Assembly: GCA_937927265.1 (NCBI GenBank)
Contig: CALBCO010000100.1
Coordinates: 1 to 8,183, forward strand
Direction of reading: 5' to 3'
Length of the DNA: 8,183 nt
DNA from: an uncultured Verrucomicrobiae bacterium
GTDB taxonomy: Bacteria > Verrucomicrobiota > Verrucomicrobiia > Palsa-1439
Below, piece by piece: positions 1 to 5,595 of this stretch; within the stretch, counting starts at the first letter, position 1; each line of letters opens with the position of its first letter. A program made the translations under genes and the position numbers. Below the pieces are notes generated by a model that was not told where the DNA came from, did no database searches, and saw only the letters and a program-made list of their open reading frames with translations.

Positions 1-856
1 ACGGTTTTTGTGATTCTTGGATCATCTCCCCATAGGCAGCATCAAACAACCTGTGTGTTCTATTGCGCGAAATGACGCGCCAGCTCGCATTGGTCTTGAA
101 AGCGCTGTCGAGCATCTGCTTGGAGTAGATCAATTCGTAGCGCAGCGTTTCAGGCACAGGCGGGAATGTCGCACTCACGCGCCGCAGCGCGGCGCCAATC
201 GCCTGGCTGGTTTCAATTGGCAAACTGTTCTCCAACAGGAGGGTTCGCAATGCTTTTGTCCCGATGCCGGAGATGACGCTGCCAACAAGCATCGGCAACA
301 CTGAGCCGCCACTGGCACAATCACGACCAAATTTCACAACCGTTAAAAACTCGTTGGCGGCCTGCTCGTGGGCGCCGTTCCTTCGCGCCAGTTCACCCGT
401 GCAGCCAAGCAGCCGCGCCAACTGCCGGTAGTGAGAACAATAGCCGGTGTGCGGGTCATTGAAATTCAAGATAGGCATCTGACAAAACTCCATGGCGGCC
501 CCCATGCGTACAAGTCGGAGCGCTTCCTGACAGTCGGTCAACGTCTGTTCAATGTCTTTGGTCTCCCCGGAGACATGACCGGCCAACAACGCCTCCATCT
601 GCGCCTTCGATTCTTTGGACTGCTTGTAGCCTGTCAGAAGCTCAGCGGCCTTGAGGTAGTAGAACGCACCATTGTCAGGGGTGATCTCGGCAGGCGTCAG
701 CGGGGCCAAGAGTGGGGGGATGCGAACACCGGCCGGCGGTTTCGGAATCGGCGTTAGTCCCCACCGAAATCCGATGAAAAACAGAAGCCCAACTACCATC
801 ACCCCAAAACTCAGCCACTTGGCCGCACGGTTGACAATCCGCTTCATCGTCGTCAT
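1..856 (-). CDS. Membrane-anchored protein of unknown function, N-terminal part (cut by left edge)
   Basis: Reading the minus strand down from an ATG at 856-854 gives 285 codons without a stop, continuing past the window edge. The protein opens with a basic stretch (MTTMKRIVNRAAKW), then one hydrophobic segment of about 18 residues (roughly residues 15-32, LSFGVMVVGLLFFIGF), then a proline-rich linker (TPIPKPPAGVRIPP). The rest is a soluble, mostly helical domain with sequences such as NGAFYYLKAAELL and HEQAANEFLTVVKFG, suggesting a single-pass inner-membrane anchor with the domain outside the cytoplasm. I recognise no catalytic motif. A second in-frame ATG at 847 (MKRIVNR...) is an equally good start: a TATCAT box lies 7 bases before it, which would give a leaderless message. 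Neither start has a Shine-Dalgarno. The gene is divergent from luxE, 29 bp away. Verrucomicrobiota carry many such anchored hypothetical proteins; function unknown. That it is a real gene is well supported by the long open frame and the coherent anchor-linker-domain layout. Confidence 0.82.
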   Translation of the reverse strand, partial: MTTMKRIVNRAAKWLSFGVMVVGLLFFIGFRWGLTPIPKPPAGVRIPPLLAPLTPAEITPDNGAFYYLKAAELLTGYKQSKESKAQMEALLAGHVSGETKDIEQTLTDCQEALRLVRMGAAMEFCQMPILNFNDPHTGYCSHYRQLARLLGCTGELARRNGAHEQAANEFLTVVKFGRDCASGGSVLPMLVGSVISGIGTKALRTLLLENSLPIETSQAIGAALRRVSATFPPVPETLRYELIYSKQMLDSAFKTNASWRVISRNRTHRLFDAAYGEMIQESQKP

Positions 857-860
857 GATA
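831..860. promoter_or_regulatory. Predicted overlapping divergent promoters for luxE (+) and the membrane protein (-)
   Basis: On the plus strand a perfect TTGACA (831-836) is followed after 17 bases by CATGAT (854-859, 4 of 6 matches to TATAAT), placing transcription start near 866, about 20 bases before the luxE ATG. On the minus strand the same bases read TATCAT (860-855, 5 of 6), 7 bases before the alternative ATG at 847, but its -35 position (TGGTTC) is poor. The two -10 elements share five base pairs. The plus-strand promoter is the better supported one; the minus one is a guess. Confidence 0.45.
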
Positions 861-885
861 GCGTGGCTGTTTTCGGCGAACCAGC

Positions 886-1830
886 ATGAACAAAACCGAT
901 CTCCAAAACCGCGTACTCGCCTTCATCGGCGGCGCCGCGGACGACTTCAACGCCCTCGCGTTGGAGATTTTCGCCTTTCAACGCGAACACAACCTCCCCT
1001 ACCGGAATTACTGCGGCAAACGGGGCATCGAACGTTGGCAAGACATCCCGGCAGTGCCGACTAGCGCGTTCAAGCATCTGCCAATCACTTGCTTCCCGGC
1101 CGCGGAAGCGGTGGCAGAATTCCACACCAGCGGCACCACCGCCGCGCAAACCGGCAAGCATTACTTCAAGACGTTGGCGCTCTACGACGCCGCGTGTGTG
1201 CCGAACTTCCGGGCGCATCTGTTCCCTGACGGCGCGACCCTCCCCCTCCTCTCGCTCGTGCCGGACAATCCACATTCGTCCTTGACCTACATGATCCGCA
1301 GACTCGGCGCGCGATTCGTGGATCGGCTCGAACCGGTCACCGAACCGGTCTGTGTGCTCGGCACGGCGTTTCATTTTCTGAATCTGTTCGATGCCGGCTT
1401 TCGGCTGAAGTTACCGGCCGGCAGCCGTGTGATGGAGACCGGCGGGTTCAAGGGCCGGTCACGCGAAATCTCCCAACGGGAATTGCACCGGCTCATTGCG
1501 GAACGGCTCGGCGTGACGATGATCATCAACGAATACGGCATGACCGAATTGAGCACGCAGTTTTACGACCACCAGCCTGGCATGGACTGCAAAGATGTGC
1601 CGCCGTGGGCGCGCGTGCTAATCATCAACCCCAAAACCGGCCAAGAAGCGCAACCGGGGGAACCCGGACTCATTCGCGTGTTCGATCTCGCCAATCTGTG
1701 GAGCGCCATGGTTGTGCAGACTGAAGACCTCGGCGTGGCCGAGGGCGACGGTTTTCGGATTCTGGGACGGGCAGTCGGCGCGGAAAGCCGTGGCTGTTCG
1801 TTGGCGGCGGAGGTGTTGCAGCAAGCATGA
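886..1830 (+). CDS. luxE: LuxE-like acyl-protein synthetase (fatty acid-protein ligase)
   Basis: This 314-residue protein is an adenylate-forming enzyme of the LuxE family, which activates a fatty acid as acyl-AMP, loads it on its own cysteine and passes it to the partner reductase LuxC. Visible motifs are the phosphate-binding HTSGTT at residues 80-85, METGGFKGRSREIS at about 183-196, and the adenylate-binding NEYGMTELSTQFYD at 215-228. Cys304 in SRGCSLAAE lies 10 residues from the end, where the acyl-accepting cysteine of luminous-bacterium LuxE lies; that it plays this role is inference. The protein is somewhat shorter than classic LuxE (about 370). It is followed by the LuxC-like gene with a 4-base ATGA overlap, so the two are almost certainly cotranscribed and translationally coupled. 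Start at 886 has no good Shine-Dalgarno. Family membership is confident; the natural substrate is unknown, and the final product need not be for bioluminescence. Confidence 0.9.
   Translation: MNKTDLQNRVLAFIGGAADDFNALALEIFAFQREHNLPYRNYCGKRGIERWQDIPAVPTSAFKHLPITCFPAAEAVAEFHTSGTTAAQTGKHYFKTLALYDAACVPNFRAHLFPDGATLPLLSLVPDNPHSSLTYMIRRLGARFVDRLEPVTEPVCVLGTAFHFLNLFDAGFRLKLPAGSRVMETGGFKGRSREISQRELHRLIAERLGVTMIINEYGMTELSTQFYDHQPGMDCKDVPPWARVLIINPKTGQEAQPGEPGLIRVFDLANLWSAMVVQTEDLGVAEGDGFRILGRAVGAESRGCSLAAEVLQQA
1809..1815 (+). promoter_or_regulatory. Strong Shine-Dalgarno for luxC inside the end of luxE
   Basis: GGAGGTG lies 11 bases before the luxC ATG at 1827 and within the luxE reading frame. It is the clearest ribosome binding site in the window and fixes the luxC start at the ATGA overlap. 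It also shows that this organism uses Shine-Dalgarno initiation for at least some internal operon genes. Confidence 0.75.
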
Positions 1831-3128
1831 GCGCCACGGTCGAACAAGTCCGCGAGGCCATTATCCGCATGCGCGCGGCCCGCGACCATGTGCTGGCCCA
1901 CCGCTCCACGCCCACAGTAATTGCGGCGTTGGCGGAAACCGCACGGCGTTGGCTCGCCGTCGACAGTCCGTGGCGGGCGCGGGCGAGTGAGCAAGCGGCC
2001 GAGTCCCTCGGTTTTTCCCCGGCGATGGTCAATGAGATTGTGGATTTGATCTTTGGCCAATGGACTCCAGAGGCTTTGGGCGAACTGCTCGACAAAGAGT
2101 TGGGCGACCGGCGGGTGTTGGATGAGTTTCAACCGCTGGGCCGGCTGGCTTCGCGCGCCATTGGGCCGCGGTTGATTACCCACATCCTTGCCGGTAACGT
2201 GCCCGCCCCCGGTCTGGTTAGCATCCTCAGCGGACTGTTGTTGCGGTCGGCCAATCTGGTCAAACCGGCGGCGCGAGACCCGGTCTTTCCCCGCTTGTTT
2301 CTGGAATCGCTCACCGAAGTGGACGCCGAGCTGGCCGCATGCGTGGCGGTGTTGGACTGGCCGCGCACGGAAACAGCGGTGACGCAGGCGGCGTTGGCAG
2401 AGGCGGAAGCCGTGTTGGTCTGCGGCGATGATCGCACCATTGCGGCCTTGCGGGCGATGGCCCCCGCCACCGCGGTGTTCATGGGCTACGGTCACAAAAT
2501 CAGTTTTGCGGTGATCGGCCGCGAGGCCATGACCGAGGAGAACCTGCCGGCACTGGCCCGGGCGGCGGCGTTCGATGTGTCCGTGTATGACCAACAAGGC
2601 TGCTTGTCGCCGCATGTGATTTACGTCGAGGAACGCGGCGCGCTCAGTCCGCGCAAATTTGCCGGCGCGCTCGCCACGGCGATGGCCGAATATCAACAAC
2701 GGGTGCCGCGCGGCCGGTTGAGCGTTGAGGAGGCGGCGACATTGACGACGTTGCGAGCCGGTTACCAGTTTCGCGCCGAGTCGGACCGGCGGCTATCCGT
2801 CTGGGCCGGCCCCCAGCCGAACGATTGGTTGGTCGTGTACGAAGATGATCCTTCTTTCTCGCCCTCGTGTCTGAACCGGATGGTCTATGTCAAACCGACC
2901 GACGGTTTCTCGCGGGTATTGGACAACGTGCGCCGGTACGTGCCCTTGATTTCGACCGTGGGCGTGGCGCCGTTTGACGAGCGGGCGCGCGCATTGGCCC
3001 GCGAGTTAGCGGAAATGGGCGTCACGCGGGTCTGCCCGCTCGGGGAAATGCAACAGCCGCCCTTGACCTGGCATCACGACGGGCGACCAAATTTGGCGGC
3101 GTTGGTGCGCTGGACGGATGTCGGGTAG
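1827..3128 (+). CDS. luxC: LuxC-like long-chain acyl-CoA/acyl-protein reductase
   Basis: A 433-residue member of the LuxC acyl reductase family (aldehyde-dehydrogenase fold), which reduces an acyl thioester with NADPH to a fatty aldehyde. The N-terminal part is helical. The family hallmark AGNVPAPG appears around residues 121-128, followed by LSGLLLRSANLVKPA, a segment typical of the nucleotide-binding domain. VCGDDRTI follows, then the active-site segment YDQQGCLSPHVIYVEE, in which Cys259 is the expected acyl-accepting nucleophile. Length and motif order match complete LuxC proteins (about 450-490 residues), so the gene looks intact. It overlaps the preceding LuxE-like gene by four bases and ends 10 bases before a double-hairpin repeat. 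LuxC and LuxE form a fatty acid reductase complex in luminous bacteria. No luxD thioesterase or luxAB luciferase is seen here, so the source of acyl groups and the fate of the aldehyde are open. Confidence 0.92.
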   Translation: MSATVEQVREAIIRMRAARDHVLAHRSTPTVIAALAETARRWLAVDSPWRARASEQAAESLGFSPAMVNEIVDLIFGQWTPEALGELLDKELGDRRVLDEFQPLGRLASRAIGPRLITHILAGNVPAPGLVSILSGLLLRSANLVKPAARDPVFPRLFLESLTEVDAELAACVAVLDWPRTETAVTQAALAEAEAVLVCGDDRTIAALRAMAPATAVFMGYGHKISFAVIGREAMTEENLPALARAAAFDVSVYDQQGCLSPHVIYVEERGALSPRKFAGALATAMAEYQQRVPRGRLSVEEAATLTTLRAGYQFRAESDRRLSVWAGPQPNDWLVVYEDDPSFSPSCLNRMVYVKPTDGFSRVLDNVRRYVPLISTVGVAPFDERARALARELAEMGVTRVCPLGEMQQPPLTWHHDGRPNLAALVRWTDVG

Positions 3129-3138
3129 TCGCTTGATG

Positions 3139-3200
3139 TGGAGTGCGGTGGCTTGACACCGCTTTGGAACGGCAAGGCTGCGTCAAGCCGCAGCACTCCA
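3139..3200. repeat. REP-like double-hairpin palindrome between convergent genes; possible bidirectional terminator
   Basis: The outer arms TGGAGTGC (3139-3146) and GCACTCCA (3193-3200) are perfect inverted repeats. Inside, each arm folds on itself: GCGGTG (3145-3150) with CACCGC (3157-3162) around GCTTGA, and GCTGCG (3177-3182) with CGCAGC (3189-3194) around TCAAGC. The two loops are reverse complements of each other. It occupies nearly all of the gap between the luxC stop (3128) and the downstream stop of the minus-strand amidotransferase gene (3204). It has no T-tract, so any terminator role would be structural. From memory, similar GGAGTGCGGCGGCTTG elements are scattered through Verrucomicrobiota genomes; only one copy is present here. 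Confidence 0.8.
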
Positions 3201-3203
3201 AGA

Positions 3204-3776
3204 TTACGCGGTCAGCTTCAGGAAGTTTTGCAGGATCAGCTTCCCGTTTTCGGTCAGGATGGATTCGGGATGGAATTGCACCCCCCAAATCGGCAACGTC
3301 TTGTGCCGGATGCCCATGATCTCGCCTTCCGGCTTCGTCTCGGCGGTAATTTCCAGGCAAGCCGGCAGCGTGTCGCGTTTGATGAGGAGCGAATGGTACC
3401 GCGTCGCGGTGAACGGATTCGGCATCCCGGCAAACAGGTCGCGGCCATTGTGGTGGATGGGCGAGGTCTTGCCATGCATGAGCCGGTCAGCCCGCACCAC
3501 CTCGCCGCCGAAAACATGGCCGATACATTGATGCCCCAGACAAACGCCGAGAGTCGGAATGGCTGGCCCGAAGGTCTTGATGATGTCGTTGGACAATCCC
3601 GCTTCGCCCGGTGAACACGGGCCCGGCGAGATGAGCAGCCGATCGGGCCGCAACTGCCGGATCTGGTCCAGCGTGATCTGGTCGTTGCGCCGCACCTGCA
3701 TCACCACGCCCAGTTCGCCGAGGTACTGGACGAGGTTGTAGGTAAAGCTGTCGTAGTTATCAATCACCAGCAACAT
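3204..3776 (-). CDS. pabA: Anthranilate / aminodeoxychorismate synthase component II (glutamine amidotransferase)
   Basis: A 190-residue class I glutamine amidotransferase that supplies ammonia from glutamine to a chorismate-using partner (TrpE for tryptophan, or PabB for folate PABA). It begins with the family signature LLVIDNYDSFTYNLVQYLGE. It carries the oxyanion-loop sequence LISPGPCSPGEAG (48-60), the nucleophile Cys79 in GVCLGHQ, and His169 and Glu171 in VQFHPES, giving a complete Cys-His-Glu triad. Length matches stand-alone TrpG/PabA proteins. In many bacteria one such subunit serves both synthases, and sequence alone does not separate them. No partner gene is in the window. The nearby pterin genes lean weakly towards the folate role. 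It is convergent with luxC and divergent from the ACT gene. No Shine-Dalgarno is visible before the ATG at 3776. Confidence 0.95.
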   Translation of the reverse strand: MLLVIDNYDSFTYNLVQYLGELGVVMQVRRNDQITLDQIRQLRPDRLLISPGPCSPGEAGLSNDIIKTFGPAIPTLGVCLGHQCIGHVFGGEVVRADRLMHGKTSPIHHNGRDLFAGMPNPFTATRYHSLLIKRDTLPACLEITAETKPEGEIMGIRHKTLPIWGVQFHPESILTENGKLILQNFLKLTA

Positions 3777-3892
3777 ACAACGCGTACATTACGCCACCGC
3801 TCGGCAGAGCACCATGAAAAAACACCGCGCCCGGCGCACAGGTCGCCATTTGCATCTACAGGAAATGGGCGTATCTTTGCGGTGGATGGTGT
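3777..3892. promoter_or_regulatory. Divergent intergenic region with a weak plus-strand promoter and a hairpin-like inverted repeat
   Basis: This gap separates the amidotransferase gene (minus) from the ACT-domain gene (plus). TTGCAT (3850-3855), 16 bases, then TATCTT (3872-3877) could serve as a promoter for the ACT gene, with a very short leader. CGCCATTT (3844-3851) and AAATGGGCG (3863-3871) form an inverted repeat with one bulged base around the -35 area, and could be an operator. I found no convincing promoter facing the amidotransferase gene. All of this is weak. Confidence 0.3.
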
Positions 3893-4312
3893 ATGGCCAA
3901 AGCCCGCCGAGAAGTGGAACTTGCGGTGCGTGTGGGCAACAAAACCGGCGCGCTGGGGGAGGTTTTACAGGCCGTCTCCCAAGCCGGCGTCAACATTTTG
4001 GCCTATTGCTCCTACAGCGACCGTGATGAGGGAGTGGTCTTGCTCGTACCGGAAGATCCGCTGCGCGCCAAGTTCGCCCTCGAACAAGCCGGCTATACCT
4101 GTCAAGCCACCTCCGTTGTGGTGGTCGGCGACACGGACAAAGTGGGCGCGGCTGCCCGGCTGGGCACTTATCTCGGCCAGGCCGGCGTGGACATCATCTA
4201 TTCCTACGCCTCGTCGGCCGAGGCCCCACAGTTTTGCGCTGTCTTCAAGACGGCCGACGATGCGCGGGCGTTGCAGACCCTCCAAGCAGCGAACTTTGGG
4301 CAAGCCGCATAA
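3893..4312 (+). CDS. Small tandem ACT-domain protein
   Basis: A 139-residue protein made of what look like two ACT domains. The first, residues about 6-70, has the beta strand VELAVRVGNKTG and the ligand-loop/helix GALGEVLQAVSQAGVNI. The second, about 73-135, has SVVVVGDTDKVGAAARLGTYLGQAGVDI. ACT domains bind small ligands, usually amino acids, and control enzymes of amino acid metabolism; here no enzyme domain is attached, so it may act as a free-standing sensor or regulatory partner. The ligand cannot be read from the sequence. Proximity to a chorismate-pathway amidotransferase suggests, but does not prove, a link to aromatic amino acids or folate. GGTGGA at 3881-3886 is a possible ribosome site for the ATG at 3893. 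Its stop lies one base from the stop of the convergent queD gene, leaving no room for a terminator. Confidence 0.82.
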   Translation: MAKARREVELAVRVGNKTGALGEVLQAVSQAGVNILAYCSYSDRDEGVVLLVPEDPLRAKFALEQAGYTCQATSVVVVGDTDKVGAAARLGTYLGQAGVDIIYSYASSAEAPQFCAVFKTADDARALQTLQAANFGQAA

Positions 4313-4313
4313 A

Positions 4314-4724
4314 CTATTGTTTTGAACCGCGATAAGTCGCGAAGGCAGTGGGCGTCTCCCACAACCGAACTTCGACAACGGGCAACCCTTGCGCACGGGC
4401 CTGTTCGAAAATCAGTCGGGCGATGTTTTCGGCAGTGGGGTTTTCCGTCATCGCAAAATGCGGCTCGCCCATCTGCCGCAAGACCGGCAACGCCGGATCA
4501 TCGTCCCGCAACAACATCCGGTGATCCAAGTGGGCGTCAATCCAGTTTTTGATGGCCGCCTTGATCTCCGAAAAATCGAAGACCATCCCCCGTGCATCGA
4601 GCCGGTCGGCTTCTATATCCACCTCCACCCGGCCGTTGTGCCCGTGCAAATGACGACATGGACCGTCATAGTTGAGCAAACGGTGCCCGTAACAAAAATC
4701 AATATGCTTGGTCACTTTGAACAT
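4314..4724 (-). CDS. queD: 6-carboxytetrahydropterin synthase / 6-pyruvoyltetrahydropterin synthase family (QueD-like)
   Basis: This 136-residue protein belongs to the zinc-dependent PTPS/QueD family, which converts dihydroneopterin triphosphate to 6-carboxy- or 6-pyruvoyl-tetrahydropterin. The likely zinc ligands are His14 (CYGHRLL) and His27/His29 (HLHGHN). The catalytic Cys23 sits in the spacing CxxxHGH, the QueD-type (PTPS-I) arrangement. LDH (Asp67-His68), NPTAENIA (95-102) and Glu123 in LWETPTA complete the expected active site. I chose the ATG at 4724, which gives the standard MFKVTKHIDF start and has GGCGGA a few bases upstream; an in-frame ATG at 4823 would add 33 residues unlike the family and overlap the preceding gene. 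It lies 70 bases downstream of a pteridine-reductase-like gene on the same strand and is probably in its operon. The CxxxHGH spacing favours the queuosine (7-deazaguanine) pathway, while the neighbour favours another pterin product. Confidence 0.93.
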   Translation of the reverse strand: MFKVTKHIDFCYGHRLLNYDGPCRHLHGHNGRVEVDIEADRLDARGMVFDFSEIKAAIKNWIDAHLDHRMLLRDDDPALPVLRQMGEPHFAMTENPTAENIARLIFEQARAQGLPVVEVRLWETPTAFATYRGSKQ

Positions 4725-4794
4725 GTCCGCACTATCCGCCAGCCTTTCTCGCCCGTCAACGCCCCCACGCGTCTCCCCCAATTGCAGCGAAAAG

Positions 4795-5514
4795 TCACTC
4801 GGCGCCGAGCAGCCGCCCGCCATCCACCACCAGCACGTGGCCGGTCACAAAGTCTGTACCTTCCACGAGAAACAACACGGCGCTCACGATGTCTTGCGGC
4901 GAACCGAGTCGTTTGACGAGGGTGGCCTGACGCACTGCTTCCGTCTCTGTCTCGGTAAAATCGGGTGGCAGCCACACCGGGCCGGGCGCGATGGCGTTGA
5001 CCTGCACACGCGGCGCCAGTTCCTTCGCCAAGGCTTTCGTCAGGCAAATGACACCGGCCTTCGACACCAGATACGGCAGATAATGCCGGTAGGGCCGGAG
5101 TGCCGCCCAATCCGCGAAGAACACCATCTTGCCAGTCCGCATCCGTTTCCCCACTTCGAGCGCCCAGAGAAACGGACCTTTGAGATTCGCGTCGAGATGA
5201 AAATCCCAGTCTGCTTCGGTCAAGGTCTTGAACGGTGTGCGGCGATACACGGCCGCACTGGCGATCAACACGTCAACCTTGCCGGCCCGCACCACGGCAG
5301 CACGCACTTGCTGTGCGTTTGTCTGATCGGCTCGCACCGCCAGTGCGCGGACGCCCAGATCTCGGATCTCGGACACCAACTGCCGGGCCTCTTGCACGGC
5401 GGTGTGGCAGTGCACGACGATGTTCGCACCGCGGCGGGCTAGCGCCAGCGCAATTTCGCGGCCCACTCGTTTGCCCGCGCCCGTCACCAAAACTGTCCGG
5501 CCTGTCAATTTCAT
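4795..5514 (-). CDS. Short-chain reductase, pteridine reductase (PTR1/FolM) type
   Basis: A 239-residue short-chain dehydrogenase/reductase. The coenzyme motif is TGAGKRVG (11-18), the TGxxxRxG form typical of pteridine reductases, whose Arg helps bind NADPH. Asn110 lies in LDANLKG. The catalytic Tyr148 and Lys152 are in YLVSK. At the usual catalytic-serine position there is Asp135 (FADWAALRPY), exactly 13 residues before the Tyr; PTR1 of Leishmania (Asp181, Tyr194, Lys198) and E. coli FolM share this replacement. The C-terminal part has the family sequences VNAIAPGPV and VTGHVLVVDGG. The likely reaction is NADPH-dependent reduction of a dihydropterin or biopterin-like substrate in the cytoplasm. 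The queD-like gene follows on the same strand. Because the SDR family is broad, a different carbonyl substrate is possible, but the Asp and Arg signatures argue for a pterin. No Shine-Dalgarno precedes the ATG. Confidence 0.88.
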   Translation of the reverse strand: MKLTGRTVLVTGAGKRVGREIALALARRGANIVVHCHTAVQEARQLVSEIRDLGVRALAVRADQTNAQQVRAAVVRAGKVDVLIASAAVYRRTPFKTLTEADWDFHLDANLKGPFLWALEVGKRMRTGKMVFFADWAALRPYRHYLPYLVSKAGVICLTKALAKELAPRVQVNAIAPGPVWLPPDFTETETEAVRQATLVKRLGSPQDIVSAVLFLVEGTDFVTGHVLVVDGGRLLGAE

Positions 5515-5549
5515 GGGACGAGGTTACCGGCAGGTGGCCGCGCGCGCAA
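5515..5549 (-). promoter_or_regulatory. Possible leaderless promoter for the pteridine-reductase-like gene
   Basis: On the minus strand, TTGCGC is followed after 17 bases by TAACCT, which ends 6 bases before the ATG at 5514. The spacing is ideal but the -10 element matches only about 3 of 6 consensus bases, so this is a weak prediction. If used, transcription would start at or next to the start codon. Confidence 0.3.
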
Positions 5550-5559
5550 GCGAAACGGA

Positions 5560-5588
5560 TTGCACTCACCCCGAACGGCCCTTATACT
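5560..5588 (+). promoter_or_regulatory. Sigma70-like promoter of the exported protein/xseA operon, probably leaderless
   Basis: TTGCAC (5560-5565), a 17-base spacer and TATACT (5583-5588, 5 of 6 matches to TATAAT) form a good sigma70-type promoter. Transcription would begin near 5594-5596, and the ATG is at 5596, so the message would have almost no leader. No purine-rich ribosome site is present between the -10 box and the ATG, which agrees with leaderless initiation. Confidence 0.55.
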
Positions 5589-5595
5589 CACAGTC

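Noticed and set aside
1563..2699. 378-codon open frame on the minus strand opposite luxE/luxC
   Set aside because: The plus-strand LuxE and LuxC proteins have clear family motifs over the whole stretch. The antisense product is Arg/His/Gly-rich with no recognisable domain, typical of shadow frames in GC-rich DNA.
3138..3614. 158-codon plus-strand frame starting inside the palindrome
   Set aside because: It is the antisense of the amidotransferase gene, and its first residues merely translate the repeat.
4725..4823. N-terminal extension of the queD-like gene from an ATG at 4823
   Set aside because: The added 33 residues have no family similarity and would overlap the end of the upstream reductase gene; MFKVTKHIDF is a normal family start.
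4708..5442. 244-codon plus-strand frame opposite the pteridine-reductase-like gene
   Set aside because: The minus-strand SDR has complete coenzyme and catalytic motifs. The plus frame is His/Arg-rich and without motifs.
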